A DNA stretch of 64,000 bases from WHSO01 sp963732875 (GTDB lineage Bacteria; Pseudomonadota; Alphaproteobacteria; SMXQ01), in contig CAVTBD010000002.1 in assembly GCA_963732875.1 (NCBI GenBank), positions 2,046,001 through 2,110,000 on the forward strand, written 5' to 3'. This document shows, piece after piece, positions 1 through 9,267 of the stretch (position 1 is its first letter; each line of letters opens with the position of its first letter). A program made the translations under genes and the position numbers. A model generated the notes under the pieces. The model did not search any database. It saw only the letters and a list, made by a program, of their open reading frames with translations, and had not been told where the DNA came from.

Positions 1-616
1 GGCTGTGGGCGGCGGCGCGGGCGCGGCGCGGGTCCTTGTGGAGCGTGTCCTGGAGGCGCTGGTCGCCGGTGTAGGAGTGCACCGTGGTCATGAAGCCGCG
101 GTCGAAGCCGACCGCCTTGTGCAGCACGTAGACCACCGGCGCGAGACAGTTGGTGGTGCACGATGCGTTCGAAATGATGCGGTGCGACTTCTTGAGCTTG
201 GTGTGGTTGACGCCGCGCACCACGGTGATGTCCTCGCCGGTGGCGGGCGCCGAGATCAGCACGCGCCTGGCGCCCGCGTCGATATGCGCCTTCGCCTTGG
301 ACGCATCGGTGAAAAAGCCGGTGCATTCCAGCGCCACGTCGACGCCGAGCTTCTTCCACGGCAGCTTGGCCGGATCGCGCTCGGCGAACACCGGGACGTT
401 GCCACGGCCGAAGTCCATGCCGCTCTTGGTCGCCTTGACCTTGCCCGGGAACTGCCCGTGGATGGTATCCCACTGCAGAAGATGCGCGTTCATCTCGACC
501 GAGCCGAGATCGTTCACGGCGACGATCTCCAGGTCCTTGCGCTTCTGCTCGACGATGGCACGGAGGACGAGGCGGCCTATGCGCCCGAACCCGTTGATGG
601 CGACGCGTGTGGTCAT
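1..616 (-). CDS. gap: Glyceraldehyde-3-phosphate dehydrogenase, type I (partial, 3' end beyond the window)
   Basis: Catalyses NAD-dependent oxidation and phosphorylation of glyceraldehyde 3-phosphate in glycolysis and gluconeogenesis, in the cytoplasm. Only the first 205 residues lie in the window. They begin with the dinucleotide-binding glycine motif INGFGRIGR (about residues 7-15) and contain the active-site block SNASCTTNCLAP, with the catalytic cysteine at about residue 153. The start is the ATG whose first base is 616, preceded by a GGGAGAAAG ribosome-binding site. The upstream neighbour on the same strand is transketolase, only about 30 bases away, the gap-tkt order usual in alphaproteobacteria, so co-transcription is likely. 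Seen: motifs and start. Known: family and reaction. Nothing unusual in the visible part. Confidence 0.96.
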   Translation of the reverse strand, partial: MTTRVAINGFGRIGRLVLRAIVEQKRKDLEIVAVNDLGSVEMNAHLLQWDTIHGQFPGKVKATKSGMDFGRGNVPVFAERDPAKLPWKKLGVDVALECTGFFTDASKAKAHIDAGARRVLISAPATGEDITVVRGVNHTKLKKSHRIISNASCTTNCLAPVVYVLHKAVGFDRGFMTTVHSYTGDQRLQDTLHKDPRRARAAAHS

Positions 617-647
617 GGTGCTTTCTCCCGTTTCCTAAAGACGCCCG

Positions 648-2729
648 TCACTGGCCGGCCGCGAGCAGCTCCTTCGCCTTCGCGGCGGCAGCCTCCGCGG
701 TGATGCCGAAATGCCGATAGAGGTCCTCGATGGGGGCGGAAGCGCCGAAGCTCGTCATGCCGATCGCGGCACCCCGCGCACCCAGGTAACGCTCCCAGCC
801 GAACGTCGTTCCCGCCTCGATGGCGACGCGAACGGTTCCCGTACCAAGTACCTCATCGCGCGCGGCCTGATCCTGACGATCAAACAACTCGAATGATGGC
901 ATGGAAATGACAGCGGCGCGAATCCCGTCGGCCGCCAGCAACTTGCGCGCCTCGACCGCGATGGCGACCTCGGAGCCGGTGGCCATCAGGGTCACCTGGC
1001 GGGCACCGCCCTCTGCCTCGGCCAGCACATAGGCGCCCTCGGCCGAGCGGTTCCGGGTCCAGTCGCCGGTGCGCAGCGCCGGCACGTTCTGGCGGGTGAG
1101 CGCGATCACCGAAGGACGCGCCGTCTCGGCCAGCGCCAGCGCCCAGCATTCCGCGGTCTCGACCGCGTCGGCCGGGCGGAACACGTTGAGGTTGGGCATG
1201 GCGCGCAGGCTCATCAGGTGCTCGACCGGCTGGTGGGTCGGGCCGTCCTCGCCGAGGCCGATGGAATCGTGGGTCATAACGTAGATCACGCGCACGCCCA
1301 TCAGCGCCGACAGCCGGATCGACGGCCGGCAGTAGTCGGTGAACACCAGGAAAGTGCCGCCATAGGGGATGATGCCGCCATGGAGCGCCATGCCGTTCAT
1401 GGCCGCGGCCATGCCGTGCTCGCGCACGCCGTAATGGAGGTAGCGCCCGCCGTAGTTGTCGCGGTCGAGGATATCCTCGACCCTGGTCTTGGTGTTGTTG
1501 GACCCCGTGAGATCGGCCGAGCCGCCCAGCATCTCGGGTACCGCCGGGGTGATCGCCTCCAGCACCTCCTGGGACGCCTTGCGGGTGGCCCAGTTGGGCG
1601 CCTCGGCGGAAATCTTCCTGACGTAGCCGGTGAAGGCGGCATCGAACGCCGGCGGCAGCGCGCCCGAAAGTGCCGCGTCGAACGCCTTGCGCGCCTCGGG
1701 CGCGGCGGCGGCGTGACGCGCCTGCCAATCCTTGCGTGCCGATGCGCCGCGGGCGCCGACCGCGCGCCAGGCCGTCATCACATCGTCCGGCACCTCGAAC
1801 GGGCCGTAGGGCCAGCCGAGCTTCTCGCGCGCGCCCGCCACTTCCTCGGCGCCGAGCGGCGAGCCGTGGGTGGCGGCGGTGCCCGCCTTCTTGGGCGCGC
1901 CAAAGCCGATGGTCGTGCGCATGGCGATCAGCGACGGCCGGTCGCTTGCCCTGGCCTTCTCGATCGCGCGGGCGATCGCTTCCGGGTCCTGGCCGTCGGC
2001 GGCGTCTGTATCCCAGCCGTAGGCCTTGAAGCGCGCCAGCACGTCGTCGGAGACCGTGAGGTCGGTCGGCCCGTCGATGCAGATATGGTTGTCGTCGAAC
2101 AGCACGATCAGGCGGCCGAGCCTGAGATGACCCGCGAGCGAGGCCGCCTCGTGGCTGATGCCCTCCATCAGGCAGCCGTCACCGGCGATCACGTAGGTGT
2201 GGTGGTCGACCAGGTCGGCGCCGAAGCGGGCCGCCATGTGGCGCTCGGCGATGGCCATGCCGACGGCGTTGGCGAGGCCCTGGCCGAGCGGCCCGGTGGT
2301 GGTCTCGATACCGGCGCCGTGGCCGTATTCGGGATGCCCGGCGGTGCGCGCGCCGAGCTGGCGGAAACGCTTCAGTTCCTCGATCGTAAAATCGGCATAG
2401 CCGGTCAGGTGCAGGAGCGCATAAAGCAGCATCGAGCCGTGGCCGGCCGACAGCACGAAACGGTCGCGGTCGGGCCAGTGCGGATCGCCGGCGTCGAATT
2501 TCAGGAATCGGCTGAACAGGACGGTGGCCACGTCGGCCATGCCCATGGGCATGCCGGGATGGCCGGACTTGGCGGCTTCCACCGCATCGGCGGCGAGGAA
2601 GCGGATGGCGTTCGCCATCCGCGCATGAAGCGCGGGGTCGAGGCCGTAACGCTCCAGCGTACCCCCCGCCGGCGCTGACCTGCTGGACAACTGCGACGCT
2701 CCCGTTTCTATCGCCCGTGACCCGGGCAT
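648..2729 (-). CDS. tkt: Transketolase
   Basis: Thiamine-diphosphate enzyme moving two-carbon ketol units between sugar phosphates in the pentose phosphate pathway. The protein has the N-terminal block SGHPGMPMGMAD, the ThDP/Mg motif GDGCLMEG followed by an FDDN turn, and a full central pyrimidine-binding domain with DSIGLGEDGPTHQPVEH. The chosen ATG at 2729 gives 693 residues, about 30 longer at the N terminus than typical family members; an internal ATG at 2618 (MANAIRFLAAD) would give the usual length of about 656. An open frame extends further upstream to 2882, but that part has no family similarity and runs into the divergent gene's leader. It lies just upstream of gap on the same strand. 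Function is certain; the exact start is not. Confidence 0.95.
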   Translation of the reverse strand: MPGSRAIETGASQLSSRSAPAGGTLERYGLDPALHARMANAIRFLAADAVEAAKSGHPGMPMGMADVATVLFSRFLKFDAGDPHWPDRDRFVLSAGHGSMLLYALLHLTGYADFTIEELKRFRQLGARTAGHPEYGHGAGIETTTGPLGQGLANAVGMAIAERHMAARFGADLVDHHTYVIAGDGCLMEGISHEAASLAGHLRLGRLIVLFDDNHICIDGPTDLTVSDDVLARFKAYGWDTDAADGQDPEAIARAIEKARASDRPSLIAMRTTIGFGAPKKAGTAATHGSPLGAEEVAGAREKLGWPYGPFEVPDDVMTAWRAVGARGASARKDWQARHAAAAPEARKAFDAALSGALPPAFDAAFTGYVRKISAEAPNWATRKASQEVLEAITPAVPEMLGGSADLTGSNNTKTRVEDILDRDNYGGRYLHYGVREHGMAAAMNGMALHGGIIPYGGTFLVFTDYCRPSIRLSALMGVRVIYVMTHDSIGLGEDGPTHQPVEHLMSLRAMPNLNVFRPADAVETAECWALALAETARPSVIALTRQNVPALRTGDWTRNRSAEGAYVLAEAEGGARQVTLMATGSEVAIAVEARKLLAADGIRAAVISMPSFELFDRQDQAARDEVLGTGTVRVAIEAGTTFGWERYLGARGAAIGMTSFGASAPIEDLYRHFGITAEAAAAKAKELLAAGQ

Positions 2730-2950
2730 GATGACGCCGGCAGACCGCCGGCGCCGTTGTGTGAAATGGTTGAATAAGCAATCGCGCGGGCGGAGGCAAT
2801 GGCGAATCGGCAGGCCGTCCAAAAACCGGGCGAAGCCTCGGATTCGGCGTGTCCCGGCGGCGCTCGCCAAGGGCCGCGCCATCGGCTATAGGTGGAGCCC
2901 AGCCACCCAGACAAGACCCTCATCCAGGAGGCGGGCAACCGGTCCGGCCC

Positions 2951-4036
2951 ATGAAAGATTTCGTCGACCTGCGCGAACGCCTGCCCGCCGTCCTCAAGGC
3001 GGTCGCCGTCGGCGTTCCGGCCGGCTACGTGTTCCACCTCCTGCACACGCCGATCCCGTGGATGATCGGCCCGATGATCGCGGTCGCAACCCTCAAGCTG
3101 GCATTCGGCGCCAATCTCCAGTCGGTGCCCTACGGCCGCCAGATGGGCCAGGTGATCCTGGGCTCGGCGGTATCGCTCTACTTTACTCCCGTGGTGGTGG
3201 CCGAGTTGGCCGCCAACCTCGGCGCGATCATGGTCTCGACCCTGTCGGCCTTCGTCATCGGCGGCCTCGGCGCCCTGATCCTGTCGCGGGTCTCGGGCGT
3301 GGACGGCAAATCCACCTTCTTCGCCTCGATCCCGGGCGGCGCCATGGCCATGGCGGTGCTGGCGGAGCGTTACAACGCCTCGGTCCCGGCGGTGGCGGTG
3401 GCCCATAGCATGCGGGTCTCGATCGTGGTGATCGTGGTCCCGTTCGTTCTCACCTACGGCGGCGTGCCGCTGCAGGGCTTCGGATCGGCCCGCCCCGAAG
3501 TGCCGTTCGACCTGTGGGTGCTGATCCCGTGGCTCGCCGCGGGCTTTGTCGTCGGCGAGATTTCCGAGCGCCTGCGCCTGCAGAACGGCTACCTGCTGAT
3601 GCCGATCTTCGTCGGCGCGGCGCTGACCTCGAGCGGCGTCGTGCTGTCGGCAGTGCCCCATGTTCTCACCGACTTCGCCCAGCTCATGTTCGGCCTGGTG
3701 CTGGGCGCACGCTACGACCGCACCTTCTTCGCGCGCTACAAGCTGTTCGTGCCATTCGCGCTGCTCAACTCGATCTTCATCATGGTCGCCTCCGCGTCGC
3801 TCGCGATACTGCTCGCGTGGGCGTTCGACCTGCCGATCGCGACCATGATCATCTCGACCGCGCCCGGCGGCATGGCCGAGATGACCATCACCGCCCAGGC
3901 GCTCAAGATCGGCGTGCCGCTGGTGGTCGCTTTCCACCTGTTCCGGGTAGTCGTGGTCAACATGGGCGCCCAGCACATCTTCACCATCGGCCAGTACCTG
4001 CACCAGCGCCTGCGCGCGGGCGAGGGTGCGGCATGA
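2951..4036 (+). CDS. AbrB family (PF05145-type) membrane protein
   Basis: A 361-residue integral membrane protein with about ten hydrophobic segments, arranged as two similar halves; each half carries a glycine/proline-rich stretch (PWMIGPMIAVATLKL near the N terminus, STAPGGMAEM near residue 300). This matches the family often mislabelled 'ammonia monooxygenase' or AbrB regulator; members are thought to be transporters with no settled substrate. The ATG at 2951 was preferred over an open-frame start at 2849 because the intervening residues are low-complexity and non-homologous. An AGGAG lies 20 bases upstream, which is rather far. Its stop codon overlaps the beginning of the following CoA-transferase-family gene, suggesting translational coupling. 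Function beyond membrane transport is not inferable. Confidence 0.85.
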   Translation: MKDFVDLRERLPAVLKAVAVGVPAGYVFHLLHTPIPWMIGPMIAVATLKLAFGANLQSVPYGRQMGQVILGSAVSLYFTPVVVAELAANLGAIMVSTLSAFVIGGLGALILSRVSGVDGKSTFFASIPGGAMAMAVLAERYNASVPAVAVAHSMRVSIVVIVVPFVLTYGGVPLQGFGSARPEVPFDLWVLIPWLAAGFVVGEISERLRLQNGYLLMPIFVGAALTSSGVVLSAVPHVLTDFAQLMFGLVLGARYDRTFFARYKLFVPFALLNSIFIMVASASLAILLAWAFDLPIATMIISTAPGGMAEMTITAQALKIGVPLVVAFHLFRVVVVNMGAQHIFTIGQYLHQRLRAGEGAA

Positions 4037-4061
4037 CGGCACCGTATCGGATGCGGGGACC

Positions 4062-5372
4062 ATGGCGGCACGGCTGAAACCCGGCGAAGACGCGGGACCC
4101 GAACTGCGCGACGCCGCGGCCAGGGCTGACATTCCGCCGCTGCCCGCCGGTATGCTCAAGGGCCTGCGCGTGGTCGAGGGCTCCGCCTTCGTCGCGGCGC
4201 CGCTCGGCGGCATGACGCTGGCCGAGCTCGGCGCCGAGGTGATCCGCTTCGATCCCATCGGCGGCGGCCTCGACTACGTGCGCTGGCCGGTGACCAGGGA
4301 CGGCCGCAGCCTGTTCTGGGCCGGCCTCAACAAGGGCAAGCGCTCGATCGCCATCGACCTGTCCCGGCCCGAGGGCGCCGAGGTCGCGACCCGGCTGATC
4401 ACCGCGGGCGGTAATGACGCCGGCATCTTCCTCACCAATTTCCCGGCACGCGGCTGGCTCGACTACGAGCGGCTGAAAAGGCTGCGCGACGACCTGATCA
4501 TGGTCACCGTCACCGGCGACCACGACGGCCGGAGCGCGGTCGATTACACCGTGAACGCCGCCATGGGCTGGCCCATGGTGACCGGGCCCAAGGGCACCGA
4601 GGGACCGGTCAACCACGTGCTGCCGGCCTGGGATGCCGTGTGCGGCATCTGGGCCGCGTGCGGCGTGCTCGCCGCCGAGCGCCACCGGCGGCTCACCGGC
4701 GCGGGCCAGAAGGTGACGCTGGCGCTGTCCGACGTGGCGCTCGCCGTGACCGGCGCGCTCGGCGCGATCGCCGAGGTCCAGGTCAACGACGAAGACCGCG
4801 CGCGCCACGGCAACGACCTGTTCGGCGGCTTCGGCCGCGACTTCGCGACCCGGGACGGGCGGCGCATCATGGTGGTGGGCCTCACCTCGCGCCAGTGGTC
4901 GGGGCTGATGAAGGCAACCGGGCTCGGCGCCGAAATGGACACGGTGGGCGCGAACCTCGGCCTCGACCTCTCCAGGCAGGGCAACCGCTTCCGTGCGCGG
5001 GACGCCATCGCCGAAAAGCTCGCGCCGTGGATCGCCGCCCGCCCGCTGGCGGACGTCGCCGCCGCCTTCGATGCCACCGGCGTGTGCTGGGGCCCCTATC
5101 AGAGCTTCCGCGAGCTTGTGGAGAACGATCCGCGCTGCTCCCCCGCCAATCCGCTCATGTCGTGGATCGACCAGCCCGGGATCGGGCGCTATCTCGCCCC
5201 GGCCTCGCCGCTCGCATTCGGCGCCGAGCCACGCCGTCCGGCACGGCCGGCCCCGGTGCTGGGCGCCGACACCGACCGTGTCCTGGGCGAGGTTCTGGGC
5301 ATGGGCGATGGCGAGATCGGCCGGCTCCACGACGCCGGAATTGTCGCCGGACCCGACACAAAAGCGACATAA
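4062..5372 (+). CDS. mct: 2-methylfumaryl-CoA isomerase (class III CoA transferase)
   Basis: Class III (CaiB/BaiF fold) CoA transferase. The sequence resembles Chloroflexus mesaconyl-CoA C1-C4 CoA transferase almost throughout, as recalled: LRVVEGSAFVAAPLGGMTLA, RFDPIGGGLDY..RWPVT, FWAGLNKGKRSIAID, NHVLPAWD and DQPGIGRYLAPASPL (C-terminal third). That enzyme moves CoA intramolecularly between the two carboxyl groups of mesaconate in the 3-hydroxypropionate bicycle. The start is uncertain: GTG 4026 overlaps the previous stop, ATG 4062 has a weak GCGGGG upstream, and ATG 4152 would begin right at the conserved LRVVEG block. No other gene of the bicycle is visible in the window, so its pathway here is unclear; mesaconyl-CoA or methylaspartate-linked metabolism is a possibility. 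Family certain, exact substrate likely. Confidence 0.85.
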   Translation: MAARLKPGEDAGPELRDAAARADIPPLPAGMLKGLRVVEGSAFVAAPLGGMTLAELGAEVIRFDPIGGGLDYVRWPVTRDGRSLFWAGLNKGKRSIAIDLSRPEGAEVATRLITAGGNDAGIFLTNFPARGWLDYERLKRLRDDLIMVTVTGDHDGRSAVDYTVNAAMGWPMVTGPKGTEGPVNHVLPAWDAVCGIWAACGVLAAERHRRLTGAGQKVTLALSDVALAVTGALGAIAEVQVNDEDRARHGNDLFGGFGRDFATRDGRRIMVVGLTSRQWSGLMKATGLGAEMDTVGANLGLDLSRQGNRFRARDAIAEKLAPWIAARPLADVAAAFDATGVCWGPYQSFRELVENDPRCSPANPLMSWIDQPGIGRYLAPASPLAFGAEPRRPARPAPVLGADTDRVLGEVLGMGDGEIGRLHDAGIVAGPDTKAT

Positions 5373-5526
5373 TCGACCGGCACGGTCGGACCCATCCGTG
5401 CCCTATCCCGAGGTTTTCTTAAATCTTTTTAATGATTTGAGTCTTGAAAAATTGGCCCATGACCCTCAAAACCTGTCCGGGCGCCGGCGACAAGGCGCGC
5501 GCATGAACCAGGGAGCTCGTTAACCC

Positions 5527-6486
5527 ATGACCGCGATGATCGAGGCGGACGGACTGCGCAAGCGGTTTGGCGCCATCCAGGCCGTCGATGGCATCTCGCT
5601 CGAGGTGCATAAGGGCGAGGTCCTGGGCTTCCTCGGCCCCAACGGCGCCGGCAAGTCCACCACCATGAAGATGATCACCGGCTTCCTCGAGCCGGATCAG
5701 GGCACCGCGCGCATTTGCGGGTTCGACATCCAGAAGAACCCGATCGAGGCCAAGCGCCGGTTCGGCTATATGCCCGAAGGCGCGCCTACCTATCTCGAGA
5801 TGACGCCGCTCTCCTTCCTGCACTTCACCGCCGGCGTGCGCGGCCTGTCGGGGGCCGATGCCAACGCCCACGTCGCCAAGGCCGCCGCGCGCACCCAGCT
5901 CGAGGGCGTCATGTACCAGCCGATCGACACGCTGTCGCGCGGCTACAAGCGTCGCGTCGGGCTCGCCGCCGCGCTGCTGCACGATCCGGAAGTCCTGGTC
6001 CTCGACGAGCCGACCGACGGGCTCGATCCCAACCAGAAGCACGAGATCCGCGCGCTGATCCATGAGATGGCGCCGGACAAGGCCATCATCATCTCCACCC
6101 ATATCCTCGAGGAGGTGGACGCGGTGTGCTCGCGCGCCGTGATCATCGCGCGCGGCCGGATCGTCGCCGACGGCACGCCCGACGAGCTCGAGGCGCGCTC
6201 GGCGCACCATAACGTGGTCTCGGTGACGGCGAGCGACGAGACCCTCGCCCAGCTGCGCGGCGCGATTTCGGAGCTGAGCGGAGTGGCCTCCGTCGAGATC
6301 GAGAGCCGCCGCCTGATCGCCTTGCCCGCCGGCCCCGCCGACATCCTCGACGACGTACGCGTGCTGGTGCGCCAGAAGGGCGTCTCGGTGCAGGACATCC
6401 GGCTCGAGCGCGGCCGGCTCGAGGACGTATTCCGCGCCGTGACCACCGGCAAGGCCGCCGCCGGCCGCGCGGGAGATGCCCGATGA
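5527..6486 (+). CDS. ABC transporter ATP-binding protein (GldA-like)
   Basis: ATPase subunit of an ABC-2 type exporter, 319 residues. Walker A GPNGAGKST spans about residues 38-46, the signature LSRGYKRR about 136-143, and Walker B VLVLDEPTDGLDP about 156-168, followed by a switch histidine (STHILEE). The C-terminal 100 residues form the accessory region typical of the CcmA/GldA/NatA group. The start ATG has GGGAG 11 bases upstream. It overlaps the following permease by four bases (ATGA), so translation is probably coupled; two further genes follow closely. The leader at about 5411-5455 is the most AT-rich stretch nearby and probably holds the operon promoter, although no convincing -35/-10 pair was found. 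Substrate unknown. Confidence 0.93.
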   Translation: MTAMIEADGLRKRFGAIQAVDGISLEVHKGEVLGFLGPNGAGKSTTMKMITGFLEPDQGTARICGFDIQKNPIEAKRRFGYMPEGAPTYLEMTPLSFLHFTAGVRGLSGADANAHVAKAAARTQLEGVMYQPIDTLSRGYKRRVGLAAALLHDPEVLVLDEPTDGLDPNQKHEIRALIHEMAPDKAIIISTHILEEVDAVCSRAVIIARGRIVADGTPDELEARSAHHNVVSVTASDETLAQLRGAISELSGVASVEIESRRLIALPAGPADILDDVRVLVRQKGVSVQDIRLERGRLEDVFRAVTTGKAAAGRAGDAR

Positions 6487-7217
6487 GCGTGACCTGGACC
6501 CTGTTCCGCCGCGAGTTCGTGAGCTACTTCGTCACGCCAGTGGCCTATGTCTTCATCGTCATCTTCCTGGCGCTGCTCGGCGCCATGACGTTCTTCCTGG
6601 GCGGCTTCTTCACCCGCGGCCAGGCCGACCTGGCGCCGTTCTTCGCATTCCATCCCTGGGTCTACCTGCTGCTGATCCCCGCCGTCTCCATGCGGCTGTG
6701 GTCGGACGAGCGCAAGACCGGGACGGTCGAGCTGCTGCTGACCCTGCCGGTATCGCCGACCCAGGCGGTGGTGGCCAAGTTCCTGGCGGCCTGGGCGTTC
6801 ACCGCGGTCGCGCTGGCGCTCACTTTCCCGTTCTGGATCACGGTCAACTACCTCGGCAATCCCGACAACGGCGTGATCGTCGCCGGCTACGTCGGCAGCC
6901 TGGTCATGGCCGGCGCCTATCTCGCCATCGGCTCGTGCTTCTCGACCGCCTCCAAGAACCAGGTGATCGCCTTCGTGCTGGCGGTGATGGTATGCCTCGT
7001 CTTCACGGTCGCCGGCACGCCGCTGGTGCTCGACTTCATCTCGAGCTGGGCGCCGCCCAAGCTGACCACCCTGGTCGCGGGGCTCAGCTTCATCTCGAAC
7101 TTCGACGCGATCTCCAAGGGCGTGCTCGATCTGGTCAACCTGATCTACTTCGTCGCCGTGATCACGCTGTTCCTGTTCATCAACGTCGTTCTGCTGAACG
7201 TCGTCAAGGCGCGCTAG
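6483..7217 (+). CDS. ABC-2 type permease (GldF-like)
   Basis: A 244-residue polytopic inner-membrane protein with about six hydrophobic helices, the expected partner of the preceding ATPase. It opens with TLFRREFVSYFVTPVAYVF and has the RLWSDERKTGTVELLLTLPV block that is characteristic of ABC-2/GldF-type permeases (about residues 65-85). The start overlaps the ATPase stop by four bases, and the next gene begins ten bases after this stop. Together with the downstream GldG-like protein this forms the ATPase-permease-extracellular protein arrangement known from gliding systems of Bacteroidetes but also widespread in non-gliding proteobacteria. Function in export is inferred; the cargo is unknown. 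Confidence 0.9.
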   Translation: MSVTWTLFRREFVSYFVTPVAYVFIVIFLALLGAMTFFLGGFFTRGQADLAPFFAFHPWVYLLLIPAVSMRLWSDERKTGTVELLLTLPVSPTQAVVAKFLAAWAFTAVALALTFPFWITVNYLGNPDNGVIVAGYVGSLVMAGAYLAIGSCFSTASKNQVIAFVLAVMVCLVFTVAGTPLVLDFISSWAPPKLTTLVAGLSFISNFDAISKGVLDLVNLIYFVAVITLFLFINVVLLNVVKAR

Positions 7218-7227
7218 GGAGAAGGCC

Positions 7228-9264
7228 ATGTCCGGAACACCCCTTCTTTCGGCCCTGCGCGGCCGCGGCTCGCTCGCCGCCTGGGCGATCGTGCTGGCGC
7301 TGATCCTGTTCGTCAGCGTCAACGTGATCGCGCGCGGCACGCTGGTCGGTGCGCGCGTCGATCTGACCGCCGACAAGCTGTTCACCCTGTCGCCCGGCAC
7401 CCACAAGGTGCTCAGCCAGATCAAGGAGCCGATCACGCTGCGGTTCTATTTCTCCTCGGCGCTGGCCAAGGAGCTGCCGCAGCTCTCCAAGTACGCGACG
7501 CGGGTGCGCGACATGCTGCACGAGTACGTCGCCGAATCGGACGGTAAGTTGCGGCTGCTCGAGATCGACCCGGTGTCGTTCTCGGACGCCGAGGACGACG
7601 CGGTGGCCGACGGCATGCAGGGCCTGCCGCTCGACCGCACCGGCGAGATGGTCTACTTCGGCCTCGCCGGGGCCAACTCCACCGACGGCCAGGAGACGAT
7701 TCCGTTCTTCTCGCCCGAGCGCGAACCGTTCCTGGAATACGACCTGACCAAGGTGATCTACCGGCTCGCCCATCCCGACAGCAAGGTGGTCGGGCTGATG
7801 AGCTGGCTGCCGGTGCGTGGCTTCCCGGGCTCGATGATGGCGCGCATGTCGGCCATGGGCCAGCCGTGGCAGATGCCCGCCGCGCTCGCCCAGCTGTTTA
7901 CGGTCGAGGACGTCTCGACCGAGGCCGCCGAGATTCCCGCCAACGTGGACGTGCTCCTGGTGCTACACCCGGCCAAGATTTCCCAGCGCGCGCTCTATGC
8001 CATCGACCAGTTCCTGATGCGCGGCGGCCACGCGCTGATCTTCGTCGACCCGCTGGCCGAGGTGGCCCAGCAGGTGCCGGGCGCCGACGGCAAGTTCGTC
8101 GACACCAGCTCCGACCTCAAGCCGATCTTCGACACGTGGGGGCTGCAATACGACCCGACCAAGGTCGCCGCCGACATGACGGCGGCGTTCCAGATCAACG
8201 CGGGCTCCGAATCGCATCCCCAGCCGCTCGCCTACCCGGCCTGGCTGCGCCTCGACAAGAGCAACGTCGACCGCAAGGACCAGATCACCAGCGAGATCGA
8301 CAACCTGGTGATGGCGTCGGCCGGCGCGATCTCGATGAAGGGCGGCACCGGCATGATGTTCACGCCGCTGGTCACGACCTCGCCCCAGTCGGAGCTGCTC
8401 AATGCCGACGACCTCAAGGGCGGGCGCCCCGACCTCGAGGGCATCGTCAACAACTTCAAGCCGTCGGGTAAGCGCTACGTGCTGGCCGCGCGCATCAGCG
8501 GGCCGGGCAAGACCGCCTTCCCCGACGGCCCGCCGCCGCTCACGGCCTACCTCACCGAGGACCCGGCCGAGAAGAAGAAGCGCCAGGCGGAGGACAAGCT
8601 GCCGCTGACGCCCGAGCAGTATCATGCCGAGGCAGTGAAGCTGCACGCCCAACTGGCCAAGGACCAGCTCAAGACCAGCAAGACGCCGATCCATGCGGTT
8701 GTCGTGACCGACGCCGACATGCTGCAGGACCGCTTCTGGGTGCAGACCCAGAACCTGTTCGGCCAGACCATCACGGTACCGGTCTCCGACAACATGAACC
8801 TGACCACCAACGCCATCGACACGCTCACCGGCTCCGACGAGCTGATCAACCTGCGCTCACGCGGCATTTCGCAGCGCCCGTTCACGCTGGTCCAGAACCT
8901 GCAGCGCAAGGCCGAGCTGTCGCTGCGCGCCAAGGAGCGCGAGCTCGAGAAGCAGCGCGAGGAAACCCAGCGCAAGCTCACCGAGCTGCAGACCCCGGGC
9001 CGCGGCCAGGGCGGCGACCGCGCCATCCTGAGCCCGGCGCAGGTCAAGGAGGTCAACAAGTTCAAGGCCGAGCTGATCGCGATCCGCAAGCAATTGCGCG
9101 CGGTCCAGTTCGGCCTGCGCAAGGACGTCAACGAGCTGGAAGGCCGGCTCTGGTTCTTCAACATCGCGCTGATCCCGCTCCTGGTGGCACTCGCCGCCGT
9201 GGTGCTGGGCCTGGTGCGCATGCGCCGCCGGCGCCAGCGCGTCGAAACGGAAGCGAGGGGATAG
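7228..9264 (+). CDS. GldG-like ABC-transporter-associated protein
   Basis: A 678-residue protein anchored at both ends: one transmembrane helix near the N terminus (about residues 14-35, AWAIVLALILFVSVNVIA) and one near the C terminus (about 640-665), with a large periplasmic region between. The start of the exported region, DLTADKLFTLSPGTHKVL, is the hallmark of the GldG/ABC-type uncharacterised transport family, and a stretch with EYDLTKVIYRLAHPDSKVVG follows. Residues about 560-630 are rich in Lys, Glu, Arg and Gln and look like a coiled coil. RBS GGGAGAAGG lies seven bases before the ATG. It is the third gene of the operon and probably the periplasmic partner of the ABC-2 transporter. Molecular role unknown. 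Confidence 0.88.
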   Translation: MSGTPLLSALRGRGSLAAWAIVLALILFVSVNVIARGTLVGARVDLTADKLFTLSPGTHKVLSQIKEPITLRFYFSSALAKELPQLSKYATRVRDMLHEYVAESDGKLRLLEIDPVSFSDAEDDAVADGMQGLPLDRTGEMVYFGLAGANSTDGQETIPFFSPEREPFLEYDLTKVIYRLAHPDSKVVGLMSWLPVRGFPGSMMARMSAMGQPWQMPAALAQLFTVEDVSTEAAEIPANVDVLLVLHPAKISQRALYAIDQFLMRGGHALIFVDPLAEVAQQVPGADGKFVDTSSDLKPIFDTWGLQYDPTKVAADMTAAFQINAGSESHPQPLAYPAWLRLDKSNVDRKDQITSEIDNLVMASAGAISMKGGTGMMFTPLVTTSPQSELLNADDLKGGRPDLEGIVNNFKPSGKRYVLAARISGPGKTAFPDGPPPLTAYLTEDPAEKKKRQAEDKLPLTPEQYHAEAVKLHAQLAKDQLKTSKTPIHAVVVTDADMLQDRFWVQTQNLFGQTITVPVSDNMNLTTNAIDTLTGSDELINLRSRGISQRPFTLVQNLQRKAELSLRAKERELEKQREETQRKLTELQTPGRGQGGDRAILSPAQVKEVNKFKAELIAIRKQLRAVQFGLRKDVNELEGRLWFFNIALIPLLVALAAVVLGLVRMRRRRQRVETEARG

Positions 9265-9267
9265 TCC

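Noticed and set aside
1218..2678. Long open frame on the plus strand opposite tkt
   Set aside because: Its translation is Arg/Gly/Ala-rich with no family similarity; it is the antisense shadow of transketolase.
2730..2882. N-terminal 51-residue extension of transketolase
   Set aside because: Open only by chance in GC-rich DNA; no similarity to transketolases and it overlaps the leader of the divergent gene.
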